Shown piece by piece: positions 51,189-59,051 of a DNA stretch of 64,000 nt (positions are counted from its first letter, which is position 1; each line of letters starts with the position of its first letter). A program made the translations under genes and the position numbers. Source of the DNA: Planctomycetota bacterium. GTDB taxonomy: Bacteria; Planctomycetota; UBA8742; UBA2392. The notes under the pieces are model-generated. The model ran no database searches, was not told the origin of the DNA, and worked only from the letters and a program-made list of their open reading frames with translations. The DNA lies in assembly GCA_020638635.1 (NCBI GenBank), contig JACKIE010000013.1, positions 1 through 64,000 on the forward strand. The letters are read 5' to 3'.

Positions 51189-54002
51189 CTACTTGCCGGT
51201 GACCGGCCCAGTGCGCTGTGGTGGGCGCTGGGTGGCCAGGTAGGGGGCGCTGCGCTTCAGGAACAGCAGGGCGAAGCTGAAGTTGCAGATCTGCTCGTTC
51301 AGGCTTTCCCAGCCGCCTTCCTTGAGCTGCAGCTTGATCATCAGGTCCGCGCCGTCGCGGTACCAGTCGATGTCGCCGAAGTAGACGCTGTGGGTCAGCA
51401 CGCCGGCGCGCTCGCAGCCGTACATGTCGTACAGCATGCCGCGCCCTTCGCCGCCGCCGATCCAGCATTCGCTCTGCTTGGCGTCCAGCTTGAAGTACTG
51501 GCGCGAGTACGGGTAGATGTTGCCCAGCCCGATCAGCCCGCCTGCCAGCCGATCGTCGATCTTCGCGATCAGCTGCGGGTCGTAGGTCGGCGCGATCATC
51601 AGCGCGTCGCGCAGGATCGCAAGGCTGGAAATGCCGGCCGCGGTCATGCCGACCGAGTAAGGCCACACGTAGCCGCCGCCCTTCTTCTCGATGTTCTCGG
51701 CGGCGCCCCAGGTGTTGCCCGAGCCCGCGAAGTACGACCAGCCGCCGACCTGAAACAGCTGCAGGTCGGGGCGGGCGCGGCGCTGGTTGGGATCGCTGTC
51801 GTCGGCGTAACGCGGATCGCGCGAGCGTTTCTCGAGCTGCTCCAGCGTCATCATCTGGGTCGGGTCAATCAGCCGCTCCGCGTAGCCGCTGGGTTTGAAG
51901 CAGTCAATCAGCCGCATGGCGTCCCAGGCCAGGGTGTTGTAGTCGATCGGCGCGCCCAGCAGCATGCCGGCCTTGATGCCCAGCACCGCGTACTGCGAGT
52001 TGCTGCCGTCGGCGTGGCGCCAGCCCTGGGGCGGCGACTTGAGCCGGTCGGGGAACTTGCCCTCGCGGCTGCGGCGCCGGCGCTCGTCCTGGATTTCCTG
52101 CGGGACTTTCCCGTTCTTTTCCTCGGCCTTTTTGCCGGTGGTCGGGGACTCTCCCTTGTCCTCGGGCTTCTTGTCCTGGGGCGTGGTGGTGATCGGCGCC
52201 GGGCGCGGGCGGTGCTCCTCGGGAAGGCTGTAGCCCCATCCGTAGCCGTCGGCGTTGGACAGCCGCCATGAAATCTCCGCGATGATCGCCCGATGACGCG
52301 GGTCGATCTTGGACCACACCTTGGCCTGCGCCGCCGCGTATTCCTCGGGGTGGCAGGCCTCGTACATGCCGCTGGCTCGGATTTCGGGCTCGTAGTAGCT
52401 CTGGAAGGCCATCATGGCGATGTCGCAGCAGTAGTTCTGCTGGCCGAAACTGCCGAAGGTGTGGGGCTTCACCATCTCCTCGACCTGGTCCACCATGATT
52501 TCGAAGGCTTTCTTCATCTTCGTGTCGTCGCGACTGACGCCGGCGTCAAGCAGGGCGTGCACCGCCAGGCCGTGGCCGCCCAGCATCTCGTTGTAGCCGC
52601 CCTTCATGAAGTAGCCCTTGCTGTTCTGGCGGCTGAGCAGGTAGCCGGCCGCGGCGTCGATGGCCAGGTCGGTGGTGAGCATGTAGCCGTAGTAGTCATC
52701 CAGGTCGAGCGTCTCCAGCGCGGTAAACACCTTGACGCCCTCGCCCCAGCCCAGGGGCTCGCGCGGCTCGGATTCCAGTTGCAGGCCGCCCGCCGTGGCG
52801 AGCAGCGACAGGCAGATCGCGGCGACCTGGTCGCGCTCCTCGGTGGACATCTCGGCGCGGCCCATGCCCGGGTCGCCGTAGCTCTTGCTCAGTACCCAGC
52901 CGAACTGCGGCGCGATGTGCGAGTTCTTGGGGCGCGGCAGGGCCCAGCACAGGCGGTAGTCCGACAGCGCCAGGCGCTCCAGGTCCTTGCGCACGGCCTT
53001 TGGGTACGGGCCGAACTTCTCGCCGCCGGCGAGGTACAGGGCCAGTGCGTCGCCCTGCGTGACGCGCCAGGCATCCTCGGCATCGAGCTCGGCGGGCAGG
53101 CGCGCCTCGATGTACACTGCGGACTTTTCCGCGTCAGTGCGCGCGCCCTTGTCGAGGCCCTTATCCTCGGCCGCCAGGTGCAGGATCGCGCCCATAAGCA
53201 GCAGCGCGCGGTAATAGACGGCGTCCACTTCCTCGGGAACGTCGATCCACAACTCTTTGACCGGGTCGCGGTGCTTGCGCAGGGCGCCGGCCAGTTCCTC
53301 GACGGCCGCCGAGGCTTCCTCCATGGCCGGGTTTTCGGCCCAGCCGTGCTTGATGGCGATGCGGCGCGCCAGCAGCACGTGGTACAGCTTGGTCATCTGC
53401 TCGATGCTGGGCTCTTCGTGGGCAACAAGGTCCCAGTCGCGGCGGCTGGCGATTTCCTGGCCGCGGGCGCGGGCCTTCTCTTTGCTTGCCTCAAGCAGCT
53501 TGTCTTCGCGCTCCAGCAGGGCATCCAGCGCCAGCAGCTCCAGCGAGACGTCGGCCCACACGTGCTTGCGCGCGGGCGCGCCGGAGTTCATCCACTCGCT
53601 GATTTCCGTGCACAGGTCCGTGCCGGCCGGGTAGCCCGCGCGCAACAGGGCCAGCAAGCGCAGCAGCACCCAGGTGTCGGGCTGGGACTCGGCGTTGCCG
53701 GTCAGCACGCCGAGCGGCGGGATGGGCAGGCGGCCGTGGATGTAGGGGTCCTGGCTGAGGCGGATATCGCCGCGCCCCAGGATGCGCATGGCGTTGAAGA
53801 CGGCGACCTGCCGGCCCTCGTAATCGCGCAGCACGTCTTTGGCGCCGCGGACGTTTTTCTCGTCGGGGCGGCGCTGCTTGATCAGCTTGTGCTTTTCTTC
53901 GATGTCGGTGACGTGCCTGCTCTGGGCCGACGCGAGGTGCAGCGCCAGTGGTGACAGCAGGGCGACCAGGGCGAACAGGATGGAGAAGTGGCGTAGTGGC
54001 AT
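51189..54002 (-). CDS. Large exported protein with alpha-toroid (terpene-cyclase-like) repeats
   Basis: This 937-residue protein has a signal peptide (HFSILFALVALLSPLALHLA, cleaved near residue 27). Helical hairpins of the alpha/alpha-toroid type recur, for example YFMKGGYNEMLGGHGLAVHA and VWPYSVGMTAAGISSLAILR. Such folds occur in squalene/oxidosqualene cyclase-like domains and complement-like proteins. The DxDD catalytic motif of cyclases was not seen, so an enzyme role is doubtful. A charged, Lys/Glu/Arg-rich insert lies near residues 605-660. It probably works in the periplasm or on the outer surface. Confidence 0.7.
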   Translation of the reverse strand: MPLRHFSILFALVALLSPLALHLASAQSRHVTDIEEKHKLIKQRRPDEKNVRGAKDVLRDYEGRQVAVFNAMRILGRGDIRLSQDPYIHGRLPIPPLGVLTGNAESQPDTWVLLRLLALLRAGYPAGTDLCTEISEWMNSGAPARKHVWADVSLELLALDALLEREDKLLEASKEKARARGQEIASRRDWDLVAHEEPSIEQMTKLYHVLLARRIAIKHGWAENPAMEEASAAVEELAGALRKHRDPVKELWIDVPEEVDAVYYRALLLMGAILHLAAEDKGLDKGARTDAEKSAVYIEARLPAELDAEDAWRVTQGDALALYLAGGEKFGPYPKAVRKDLERLALSDYRLCWALPRPKNSHIAPQFGWVLSKSYGDPGMGRAEMSTEERDQVAAICLSLLATAGGLQLESEPREPLGWGEGVKVFTALETLDLDDYYGYMLTTDLAIDAAAGYLLSRQNSKGYFMKGGYNEMLGGHGLAVHALLDAGVSRDDTKMKKAFEIMVDQVEEMVKPHTFGSFGQQNYCCDIAMMAFQSYYEPEIRASGMYEACHPEEYAAAQAKVWSKIDPRHRAIIAEISWRLSNADGYGWGYSLPEEHRPRPAPITTTPQDKKPEDKGESPTTGKKAEEKNGKVPQEIQDERRRRSREGKFPDRLKSPPQGWRHADGSNSQYAVLGIKAGMLLGAPIDYNTLAWDAMRLIDCFKPSGYAERLIDPTQMMTLEQLEKRSRDPRYADDSDPNQRRARPDLQLFQVGGWSYFAGSGNTWGAAENIEKKGGGYVWPYSVGMTAAGISSLAILRDALMIAPTYDPQLIAKIDDRLAGGLIGLGNIYPYSRQYFKLDAKQSECWIGGGEGRGMLYDMYGCERAGVLTHSVYFGDIDWYRDGADLMIKLQLKEGGWESLNEQICNFSFALLFLKRSAPYLATQRPPQRTGPVTGK

Positions 54003-54112
54003 GGCGTATCCCTCCGCGAGAAGCTTAGCGGATACGCATAAAATTGCCGACTATTGTTTTGGGCTTCCTGTGCGAAAGCGGGAAGGGGTTTTCACCGCTC
54101 CGGATGCGCGAA

Positions 54113-54241
54113 CTACCCCTTGGGCGCCAGCACGTACATCAGGCTCATCAGGCCGATCACGGCGACGAACAGGGCAATCGCCAGCAGCAGTATCTCGCCG
54201 CCTTCCGGCAGGAACCCGAACTTCTTGGCATCAGTCGTCAT
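54113..54241 (-). CDS. Very small membrane protein
   Basis: The ATG at 54241 opens a 42-residue frame ending TAG at 54113. It has a short hydrophilic N-terminus and one membrane helix (ILLLAIALFVAVIGLMSLMY). It lies 21 bp downstream of the zinc-ribbon gene at 54263 on the same strand, so the two form an operon. Too small for family assignment; the clean helix and position support a real gene. Confidence 0.55.
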   Translation of the reverse strand: MTTDAKKFGFLPEGGEILLLAIALFVAVIGLMSLMYVLAPKG

Positions 54242-54262
54242 GATCTCATCTCGGTGGCCCCT

Positions 54263-54574
54263 TCAACGCCGAGGATTGTAAGGAATGTAGTAGGGTTGGG
54301 AAGTGGTTTCAGGTTCCCTCTCCAGGCTTCGTGCCCACTTCAACGCTAGGAACGTAATCAGCGTGATGATGATAACGACGATCACAATCGAGATGTTCAG
54401 GTTCACCCACTGCCGCGCGGTGTTGGCGTCCTCCGCCTTCGGTTCTGGCCCAGCCCGCAGATCAGGTCGCAGAAGGTAGTGGGTGCCGCAGTACGCGCAA
54501 ATGCGCGAGGAATGGGGCGCGGGGGTGCCTTCCGTGGCGCCGCAGTTCGGGCAGTTCAGCGGGATCTTCTGCAT
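54263..54574 (-). CDS. Zinc-ribbon membrane protein
   Basis: The 103-residue protein has an N-terminal zinc ribbon with CPNC at about residue 9 and CAYC at about residue 28. A single membrane helix (ISIVIVVIIITLITFLAL) near residues 60-80 and a short tail follow. It has the same layout as the N-terminal part of the protein at 50237. Function is unknown. Confidence 0.65.
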   Translation of the reverse strand: MQKIPLNCPNCGATEGTPAPHSSRICAYCGTHYLLRPDLRAGPEPKAEDANTARQWVNLNISIVIVVIIITLITFLALKWARSLEREPETTSQPYYIPYNPRR

Positions 54575-54683
54575 TGGGATTGCCCCCTTCGAAGTGTATC
54601 GATCCCAAGTATGCGGAACACTTACAAATCAGAGCCGCGAATTGAATGTCGAGCGGCGGCCTACCAGCCGCTACAGTTGCCCC

Positions 54684-55847
54684 GTGCACATCGCCTTCAT
54701 CACCGAGCACTTCCACAAGGACCCGGGCGGGCCCCGCAAGGCGGCGCTGGCCATGGCGGCCGCGCTGGCTGAACTGGACCACGAAACCAGCCTGCTGGGC
54801 ATCGCGCCCTCCGACCGCGACGAAACCCTGCCCGGCGGCGGGTCCGCGCGCCTGCGCCGCTACCCATGGCGACTTTTACCCACGCGCTACGGCCGCCCGC
54901 GGTTCTACTCCCGTGAGTTGGCGCGCCTGCACGCGCAACGGCCGATTGATGCCGTGCTGGCCATGGGGCTGGAGTCGGCGGCCGCGGCGTTGCGTTTTCG
55001 GGCCGAAAGCGGCGTGCCCTTCGTGCTGAACCCCCGCTCTTTCCTTGTTAATGCGCCGGGCACCTGGAAGTTCGAGCGCGCCCGCATGCTGCTGCGCGAG
55101 TGCGACGCCTTCGTGGCCCTGTCCGAGTCCGCGGCCGACGCCTGGTGCAGTGCGCTGGACTATGCGCGCGACGGCAAGGTGTTCGGCGTGTTGAACGGCG
55201 TGGATGCGGCCGAGTTGACCGGCCCCGTAGAGCCGCCGTCGGGCCTGAGCGGCGAATCCCTGATCCTGTGCATGGCCATGCTGCGCGAACCCAAGGGCCA
55301 GCACCTGTTGTTGAAGGCGCTGGCGCGGCTGACCGACCTGCCCTGGCAACTGGTGCTTGCGGGCGAGGGCCCGGCCCGTGCCGGCTTGCATGCGCTTACG
55401 CAACGGCTGGGGCTGGATGGCCGCGTGCTGTTCACGGGTATGGTGCGCGGCACCCTGTGGCGCTGGCTGTATCGCCACGCGCAACTGTTCGCGCTCACAC
55501 CCGTGTACATGGAGGCTTGCGGCAACGCGCTGCTGGAGGCCCAGGCCGCCGGTTTGCCGATCGTGACCACTGACGCGGGCAGCGTGCCGGAGGTGGTGTC
55601 GGCCGAAAGCGCGCTGATCGTACCCGTCGGCCCGGTACCCTACCCGGACGAAGCGCCGGTGCTGCCCAGGCTGGAGGCCGCGCTGCGCCGCGCCCTGACG
55701 GATGCGGGCTTACGCGAACGCATGGCCGCCGCCGGCCGTGAACGCGCGGCGGGGCTGAGCTGGCAGCGTTGTGTCGAAGGCTATCTGCCCGCGCTGCGCG
55801 GCACGGGTGTCCTCATCGCTGCGGTTCACCGGTGCCAGAAATCTTGA
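54684..55847 (+). CDS. GT4 family glycosyltransferase
   Basis: The 387-residue GT-B enzyme starts at a GTG (54684) that gives the typical N-terminus VHIAFITEHFHKDPGGPRKA. The donor-binding half holds AMLREPKGQHLLLKALARLT, and TPVYMEACGNALLEAQAAGL with the E-x7-E pattern. It transfers a sugar from a nucleotide donor in surface or cell-wall glycan synthesis. It is isolated from the main polysaccharide locus at 18.9-27 kb. Confidence 0.9.
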   Translation: MHIAFITEHFHKDPGGPRKAALAMAAALAELDHETSLLGIAPSDRDETLPGGGSARLRRYPWRLLPTRYGRPRFYSRELARLHAQRPIDAVLAMGLESAAAALRFRAESGVPFVLNPRSFLVNAPGTWKFERARMLLRECDAFVALSESAADAWCSALDYARDGKVFGVLNGVDAAELTGPVEPPSGLSGESLILCMAMLREPKGQHLLLKALARLTDLPWQLVLAGEGPARAGLHALTQRLGLDGRVLFTGMVRGTLWRWLYRHAQLFALTPVYMEACGNALLEAQAAGLPIVTTDAGSVPEVVSAESALIVPVGPVPYPDEAPVLPRLEAALRRALTDAGLRERMAAAGRERAAGLSWQRCVEGYLPALRGTGVLIAAVHRCQKS

Positions 55848-55861
55848 GCTCTGGCTCTGTC

Positions 55862-56044
55862 GGCCCTCACGGGCCTTGTCCGATCAATCAAGAGCGACCG
55901 GCCCCCCCGGCCCTCACGGGCCGGGCTAAGCTCTGTCACGCCGCAAGCGGCGCTGAACAGCCTCCGCAAGGAGGCGTAAGAACGTAGCCCAAGCCGTAAG
56001 GCTTGGGTTACCGCATCAAGGGATGGCGCAGGCCCGTAAGGGCC
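55862..56044. repeat. Array of six hairpins with GNRA-type loops
   Basis: Six hairpins lie in 183 bp: GGCCC-TCAC-GGGCC (55862-55875), CCCGGCCC-TCAC-GGGCCGGG (55906-55925), CGCCGC-AA-GCGGCG (55939-55952), CCTCC-GCAA-GGAGG (55961-55974), CCCAAGCC-GTAA-GGCTTGGG (55988-56007) and GGCCC-GTAA-GGGCC (56031-56044). GCAA and GTAA are GNRA tetraloops on this strand and TCAC is a GNRA loop (GTGA) on the other. Stems differ, so structure rather than sequence is kept. No gene is present here. Confidence 0.8.
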
Positions 56045-56073
56045 GAAAGAGCGTTAACTCAGACGGTGTGGAG

Positions 56074-56517
56074 CTAGCCGTGCGGTGTGGTGTTCTTCTT
56101 GTCGCGCGAGTCTTCGACCTTGCCCTGGGTCAGCTCGATGCGGCTCAGGAACTTGACGTTGGCGCAGGTGTCCGCGCCGCCTGAGTGGCAGGTAGCGGCG
56201 TCGGGAATCAGGAAGCGAATCGGCCCGCCCAGGTGCGCGGGCAGCGGCTCGCCCTTCAGCTCGTAGACCAGCACGGCATCCAGGATGTCATCCAGCGGCA
56301 CGCTGGCGGTGAACTTGTCGTCGCCGCTGGCCAGCGTCGCGTGGGTGGCGCCGGCCTTGCGCCCGGCCCGGTCGATCAGCGCGCGCAGCCGCACGCCGCA
56401 GCCCTGGCGGCCTTCGACTTCACGGCTCACGTCCTCCACTTGGTTGGGCAGGGACTTCAGCTCGGCGTAGCCGAAGGCGTGTTCGCGCTCCACTTCGCCG
56501 CAGACAGTCAGGCTCAT
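56074..56517 (-). CDS. Molybdopterin-binding (sulfite-oxidase-type) domain protein
   Basis: This 147-residue protein resembles the core of oxidoreductase molybdopterin-binding domains: VSREVEGRQGCGVRLRALID (the Cys region that normally binds molybdenum), SVPLDDILDAVLVYELKGEP and PAHLGGPIRFLIPDAATCHS. It is shorter than YedY-type enzymes and has no signal peptide. It might bind the cofactor or be a degenerate relative. It is divergent from dcd across a perfect inverted repeat. Confidence 0.72.
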   Translation of the reverse strand: MSLTVCGEVEREHAFGYAELKSLPNQVEDVSREVEGRQGCGVRLRALIDRAGRKAGATHATLASGDDKFTASVPLDDILDAVLVYELKGEPLPAHLGGPIRFLIPDAATCHSGGADTCANVKFLSRIELTQGKVEDSRDKKNTTPHG

Positions 56518-56529
56518 AACGCACCTCCA

Positions 56530-56605
56530 GAGCCCATCGTGTAAACCATGGGCCTTGACGTCCATGGGCAGGCGGCCGCAAGCCCATCGTTTACACGATG
56601 GGCTC
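56530..56605. promoter_or_regulatory. Perfect 17-bp inverted repeat between divergent genes
   Basis: GAGCCCATCGTGTAAAC at 56530-56546 is exactly inverted at 56589-56605. The centre carries a further CCATGG pair, and the right arm alone can form GCCCATCGT-TTAC-ACGATGGGC. It fills most of the 108 bp between the starts of the Moco-domain gene and dcd, so it overlaps both promoter areas. It is either an operator for a shared regulator or a mobile palindromic element. Confidence 0.6.
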
Positions 56606-56625
56606 CGGGGCTTTATAAGCCAACC

Positions 56626-57726
56626 ATGCAAGGCACGCTGCCATCACAGGAAATCGAGAAGCTGATCGCCGACGGCTGCGTCACCAGCAGCGCGCAGATC
56701 AGGCCCGAGCAGGTGCAGCCCAGCAGCCTGGACCTGACGCTTTCGCGCCGCGCCTTCAGCATGCCTGGCTCGCTGATGCCCCTGCAGGGCGAGCGCGTCA
56801 CCGACCTGATCGAGCGCTACTCGCGCTACCCGATCGACCTGAAAGAGCCCGGCGTGCTGGTGCGCGACAACGTGTACCTGATCCTGTTAGCCGAGCGCCT
56901 GAACCTGCCCGAGGGCGTGGCAGCATACGCCAACAACAAGAGCAGCACCGGCCGCATCGACCTGCAGACCCGCGTGCTGTGCGACGGCACCCCGCGCTAC
57001 GACAAGATCCCCGAGGGCTACAGCGGCGAGCTGTGGCTCGAGGTGATACCGAAAAGCTTCGATGTGAAGGTGCGCGCCGGCGACTCGCTGAACCAGACCA
57101 TCTTCTACCAGGGCCGCAACCTGCTGCACGGCCGCGAGCTTACCCAGCTGGTGAACTCGCAGGTGGTGCTGTACGACCCGCAGGGCAACCCGGTCGGCGC
57201 CGAGCGCCACCTGATGGACGACGGCTTGCTGATGACGCTCGACATCGAGCAGCCCGTGGCGGGCTTCAAGGCGCGCAAGAGCATCCGGCCGATCGACTTC
57301 GCGGCCATGGGCCAGCACGACCCCAAGGAGTTCTTCGAGCCGATCGAGCGGCCGAGCACGGGCACGCTGTTTTTAAGCCAGGGCGACTTCTACATCTTCA
57401 GCACCTACGAGTACGTGAGCGTGCCGCCGGATTACGCGGTAGAGATGCTGCCCTACGACACCAGCGCCGGCGAGTTCCGGGCGCACTATGCGGGCTTCTT
57501 CGACCCGGGCTTCGGCTACGGCGAAAAGGGCGAGGTGAAGGGCACGCCGGCGGTCCTGGAGGTGCGGCCCTACGAGGACGACTTGATCGTGCGCCACCGC
57601 CAGCCGGTCTGCAAGATGGCCTACGAGAAGCTGACGGCGAGGCCCAACAAGCTGTACGGCGTGGGCGTGCGCTCAAACTACGCCGCCCAGCGCGGCCCGC
57701 GACTCAGCAAGTTCTTCCGGCAGTAG
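56626..57726 (+). CDS. dcd: 2'-deoxycytidine 5'-triphosphate deaminase, long two-domain form
   Basis: The enzyme deaminates dCTP to dUTP on the way to dTMP. The 366-residue protein is the long form, nearly twice classical Dcd, with two dUTPase-like beta domains. The first has QPSSLDLTLSRRAFSMPGSL and YANNKSSTGRIDLQTRVL, the second SQGDFYIFSTYEYVSVPPDY and GEFRAHYAGFFDPGFGYGEK with the family Gly-rich turn. It is followed by adenosine deaminase on the same strand, so nucleotide salvage is the common theme. Confidence 0.88.
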   Translation: MQGTLPSQEIEKLIADGCVTSSAQIRPEQVQPSSLDLTLSRRAFSMPGSLMPLQGERVTDLIERYSRYPIDLKEPGVLVRDNVYLILLAERLNLPEGVAAYANNKSSTGRIDLQTRVLCDGTPRYDKIPEGYSGELWLEVIPKSFDVKVRAGDSLNQTIFYQGRNLLHGRELTQLVNSQVVLYDPQGNPVGAERHLMDDGLLMTLDIEQPVAGFKARKSIRPIDFAAMGQHDPKEFFEPIERPSTGTLFLSQGDFYIFSTYEYVSVPPDYAVEMLPYDTSAGEFRAHYAGFFDPGFGYGEKGEVKGTPAVLEVRPYEDDLIVRHRQPVCKMAYEKLTARPNKLYGVGVRSNYAAQRGPRLSKFFRQ

Positions 57727-57825
57727 TGGCGTTCGCGTCCCGCGAATGAGTGGCGGCGGCCTCCGGCCGCTGGTGTGCGCGCGCTGGAAGCGCGCGGTTC
57801 TGATTCGCGGGACGCGAATGCCACT
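57725..57825. repeat. Cruciform-type palindromic element with 23-bp terminal repeats
   Basis: Terminal inverted repeats at 57725-57747 and 57803-57825 (arms begin AGTGGCGTTCGCG, one mismatch) enclose two hairpins, GCGGCC-TCC-GGCCGC (57756-57770) and GCGCGC-TGGAA-GCGCGC (57779-57795). The whole can fold as a multibranched structure. It begins within the dcd stop codon. It shares the TCC loop with the elements at 35010 and 58952. Confidence 0.8.
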
Positions 57826-57913
57826 GCAATGCCACTCTCAACGAACGTGTGGCGTGGAATCGGGCCTTGCCGTATCTTGTTCGGTTCTTAGCAGGACAAA
57901 CGAGGGCGGCCGT

Positions 57914-58954
57914 TTGCCGATTGACTTCACCAACCTGCCGAAGACCGAGCTCCATATGCACCTGGAGGGCTCGATCCCCGTTGAGGCGCTGTTCGAACTG
58001 GTGAAGAAACACAAGCGGCTGGATGAGGCCCCCACCGTCGAGCACGTACGCAAGCACTACGAGTTCGACGACTTCGCCCACTTCCTGGAAGTCTACAAGT
58101 GGACGGTCAGCTTCCTGACCACCCCCGACGACTACGAATACGTGGCCTACGAAGTCGCGCGCACACTTGTACGCCAGAACGTGTGGTTCGCGGAAATCAT
58201 GGTCGGCCTGGGCAACAGTGTGAAGTACGGCGGCCACAACGCGGCCGACATCGTGCGCGCGGCCTGGCGCGGCTTCCGCGCCGCGGAGATCGAGCACGGC
58301 ATCAAGATCCGCATCCAGGTCGCCACCGGGCGCGACCACGGCGCCGAGTTTTCTCTGGCGCGACTCAAGGACATCGAGCCCCTGCTGGGCGAAGTGGACA
58401 TCTGCGCCTTCAACATGGGCGGAAGCGAGCACGTCCACCCGCTGCCCCAGTTCGCGGCCGTGTTCAAGCGCGCGCACGAGATGGGCCTGCGCGTCAGCGT
58501 GCACGCCGGCGAAGTCAGCGGCCCACAGGACATTTACGACGCACTGGACCTGAACCCGCAGCGCATCGGCCACGGGATCCGCGCCGCGCTGGACCCCACC
58601 CTGATGGATGAGTTGCGGCAGCGCGACGTGGCGCTGGAGGTGTGCCCGGTCAGCAACGAGTGCACCGGCGCGGTGTCGCGCCTGGCCGATCACCCGCTGC
58701 CGCGGCTGCTGGCCTCGGGTGTGCCGGTGACGCTGAGTTCCGACGACCCCGCCATGTTCCACACCAGCGTGACGCGCGAGTACGAGGTCGCCCACGAGGT
58801 GCTGGGCATCGGCACGCGGCAGTTGATCCGCGTCGCGCGCGAGGGGTTCAAGCGCGCGTTCATGGACGAAACCCTGCGCCGCGAGCTGCTTGAGCGCTTC
58901 GACCGCGAGGCCGGCCGCTGGGCCCACACCCGCCAGATCAAGTACCCGACCTAG
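57914..58954 (+). CDS. add: Adenosine deaminase
   Basis: This zinc hydrolase converts adenosine to inosine. The 346 residues start at a TTG (57914) that gives LPIDFTNLPKTELHMHLEGS, with the zinc-binding HxH at the usual position. SVHAGEVSGPQDIYDAL holds the substrate-site HAGE, RIGHGIRAALD the catalytic His and TLSSDDPAMFHTS the second metal Asp pair. Earlier in-frame ATG codons lie inside the palindromic element and would add a non-homologous extension. The stop codon is part of the next palindromic element. Confidence 0.93.
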   Translation: MPIDFTNLPKTELHMHLEGSIPVEALFELVKKHKRLDEAPTVEHVRKHYEFDDFAHFLEVYKWTVSFLTTPDDYEYVAYEVARTLVRQNVWFAEIMVGLGNSVKYGGHNAADIVRAAWRGFRAAEIEHGIKIRIQVATGRDHGAEFSLARLKDIEPLLGEVDICAFNMGGSEHVHPLPQFAAVFKRAHEMGLRVSVHAGEVSGPQDIYDALDLNPQRIGHGIRAALDPTLMDELRQRDVALEVCPVSNECTGAVSRLADHPLPRLLASGVPVTLSSDDPAMFHTSVTREYEVAHEVLGIGTRQLIRVAREGFKRAFMDETLRRELLERFDREAGRWAHTRQIKYPT

Positions 58955-59051
58955 AGCCCCGGCCGAGAGGCCGGGGGGACGCGGACTCCGTCCGCGTCAA
59001 GCGTTCGAGCGCCAGGCCGCGCTCGTCCCCGGCTTTTCAGCCGGGGCTCTA
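58952..59051. repeat. Palindromic element with terminal repeats between convergent genes
   Basis: TAGAGCCCCGGC (58952-58963) and its exact complement (59040-59051) frame CCCCGGCC-GAGA-GGCCGGGG (58957-58976), GACGCGGAC-TCC-GTCCGCGTC (58978-58998) and CCCCGGC-TTTTCA-GCCGGGG (59027-59046). The first three bases are the stop of the adenosine deaminase gene and the last three the stop of the VWA gene, so the element fits exactly between the two convergent genes. A bidirectional terminator or an inserted palindromic repeat is possible. Confidence 0.82.

Noticed and set aside
51189..54002. Active squalene-hopene cyclase
   Set aside because: The toroid-like repeats are present but the catalytic aspartate motif was not seen, and the protein carries a secretion signal.
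35010..59051. CsrA-type GGA-loop binding sites in the TCC/GGA hairpins
   Set aside because: The loops occur as TCC on the coding strand as often as GGA, the surrounding consensus is missing, and the clusters lie after or between genes rather than over start sites.
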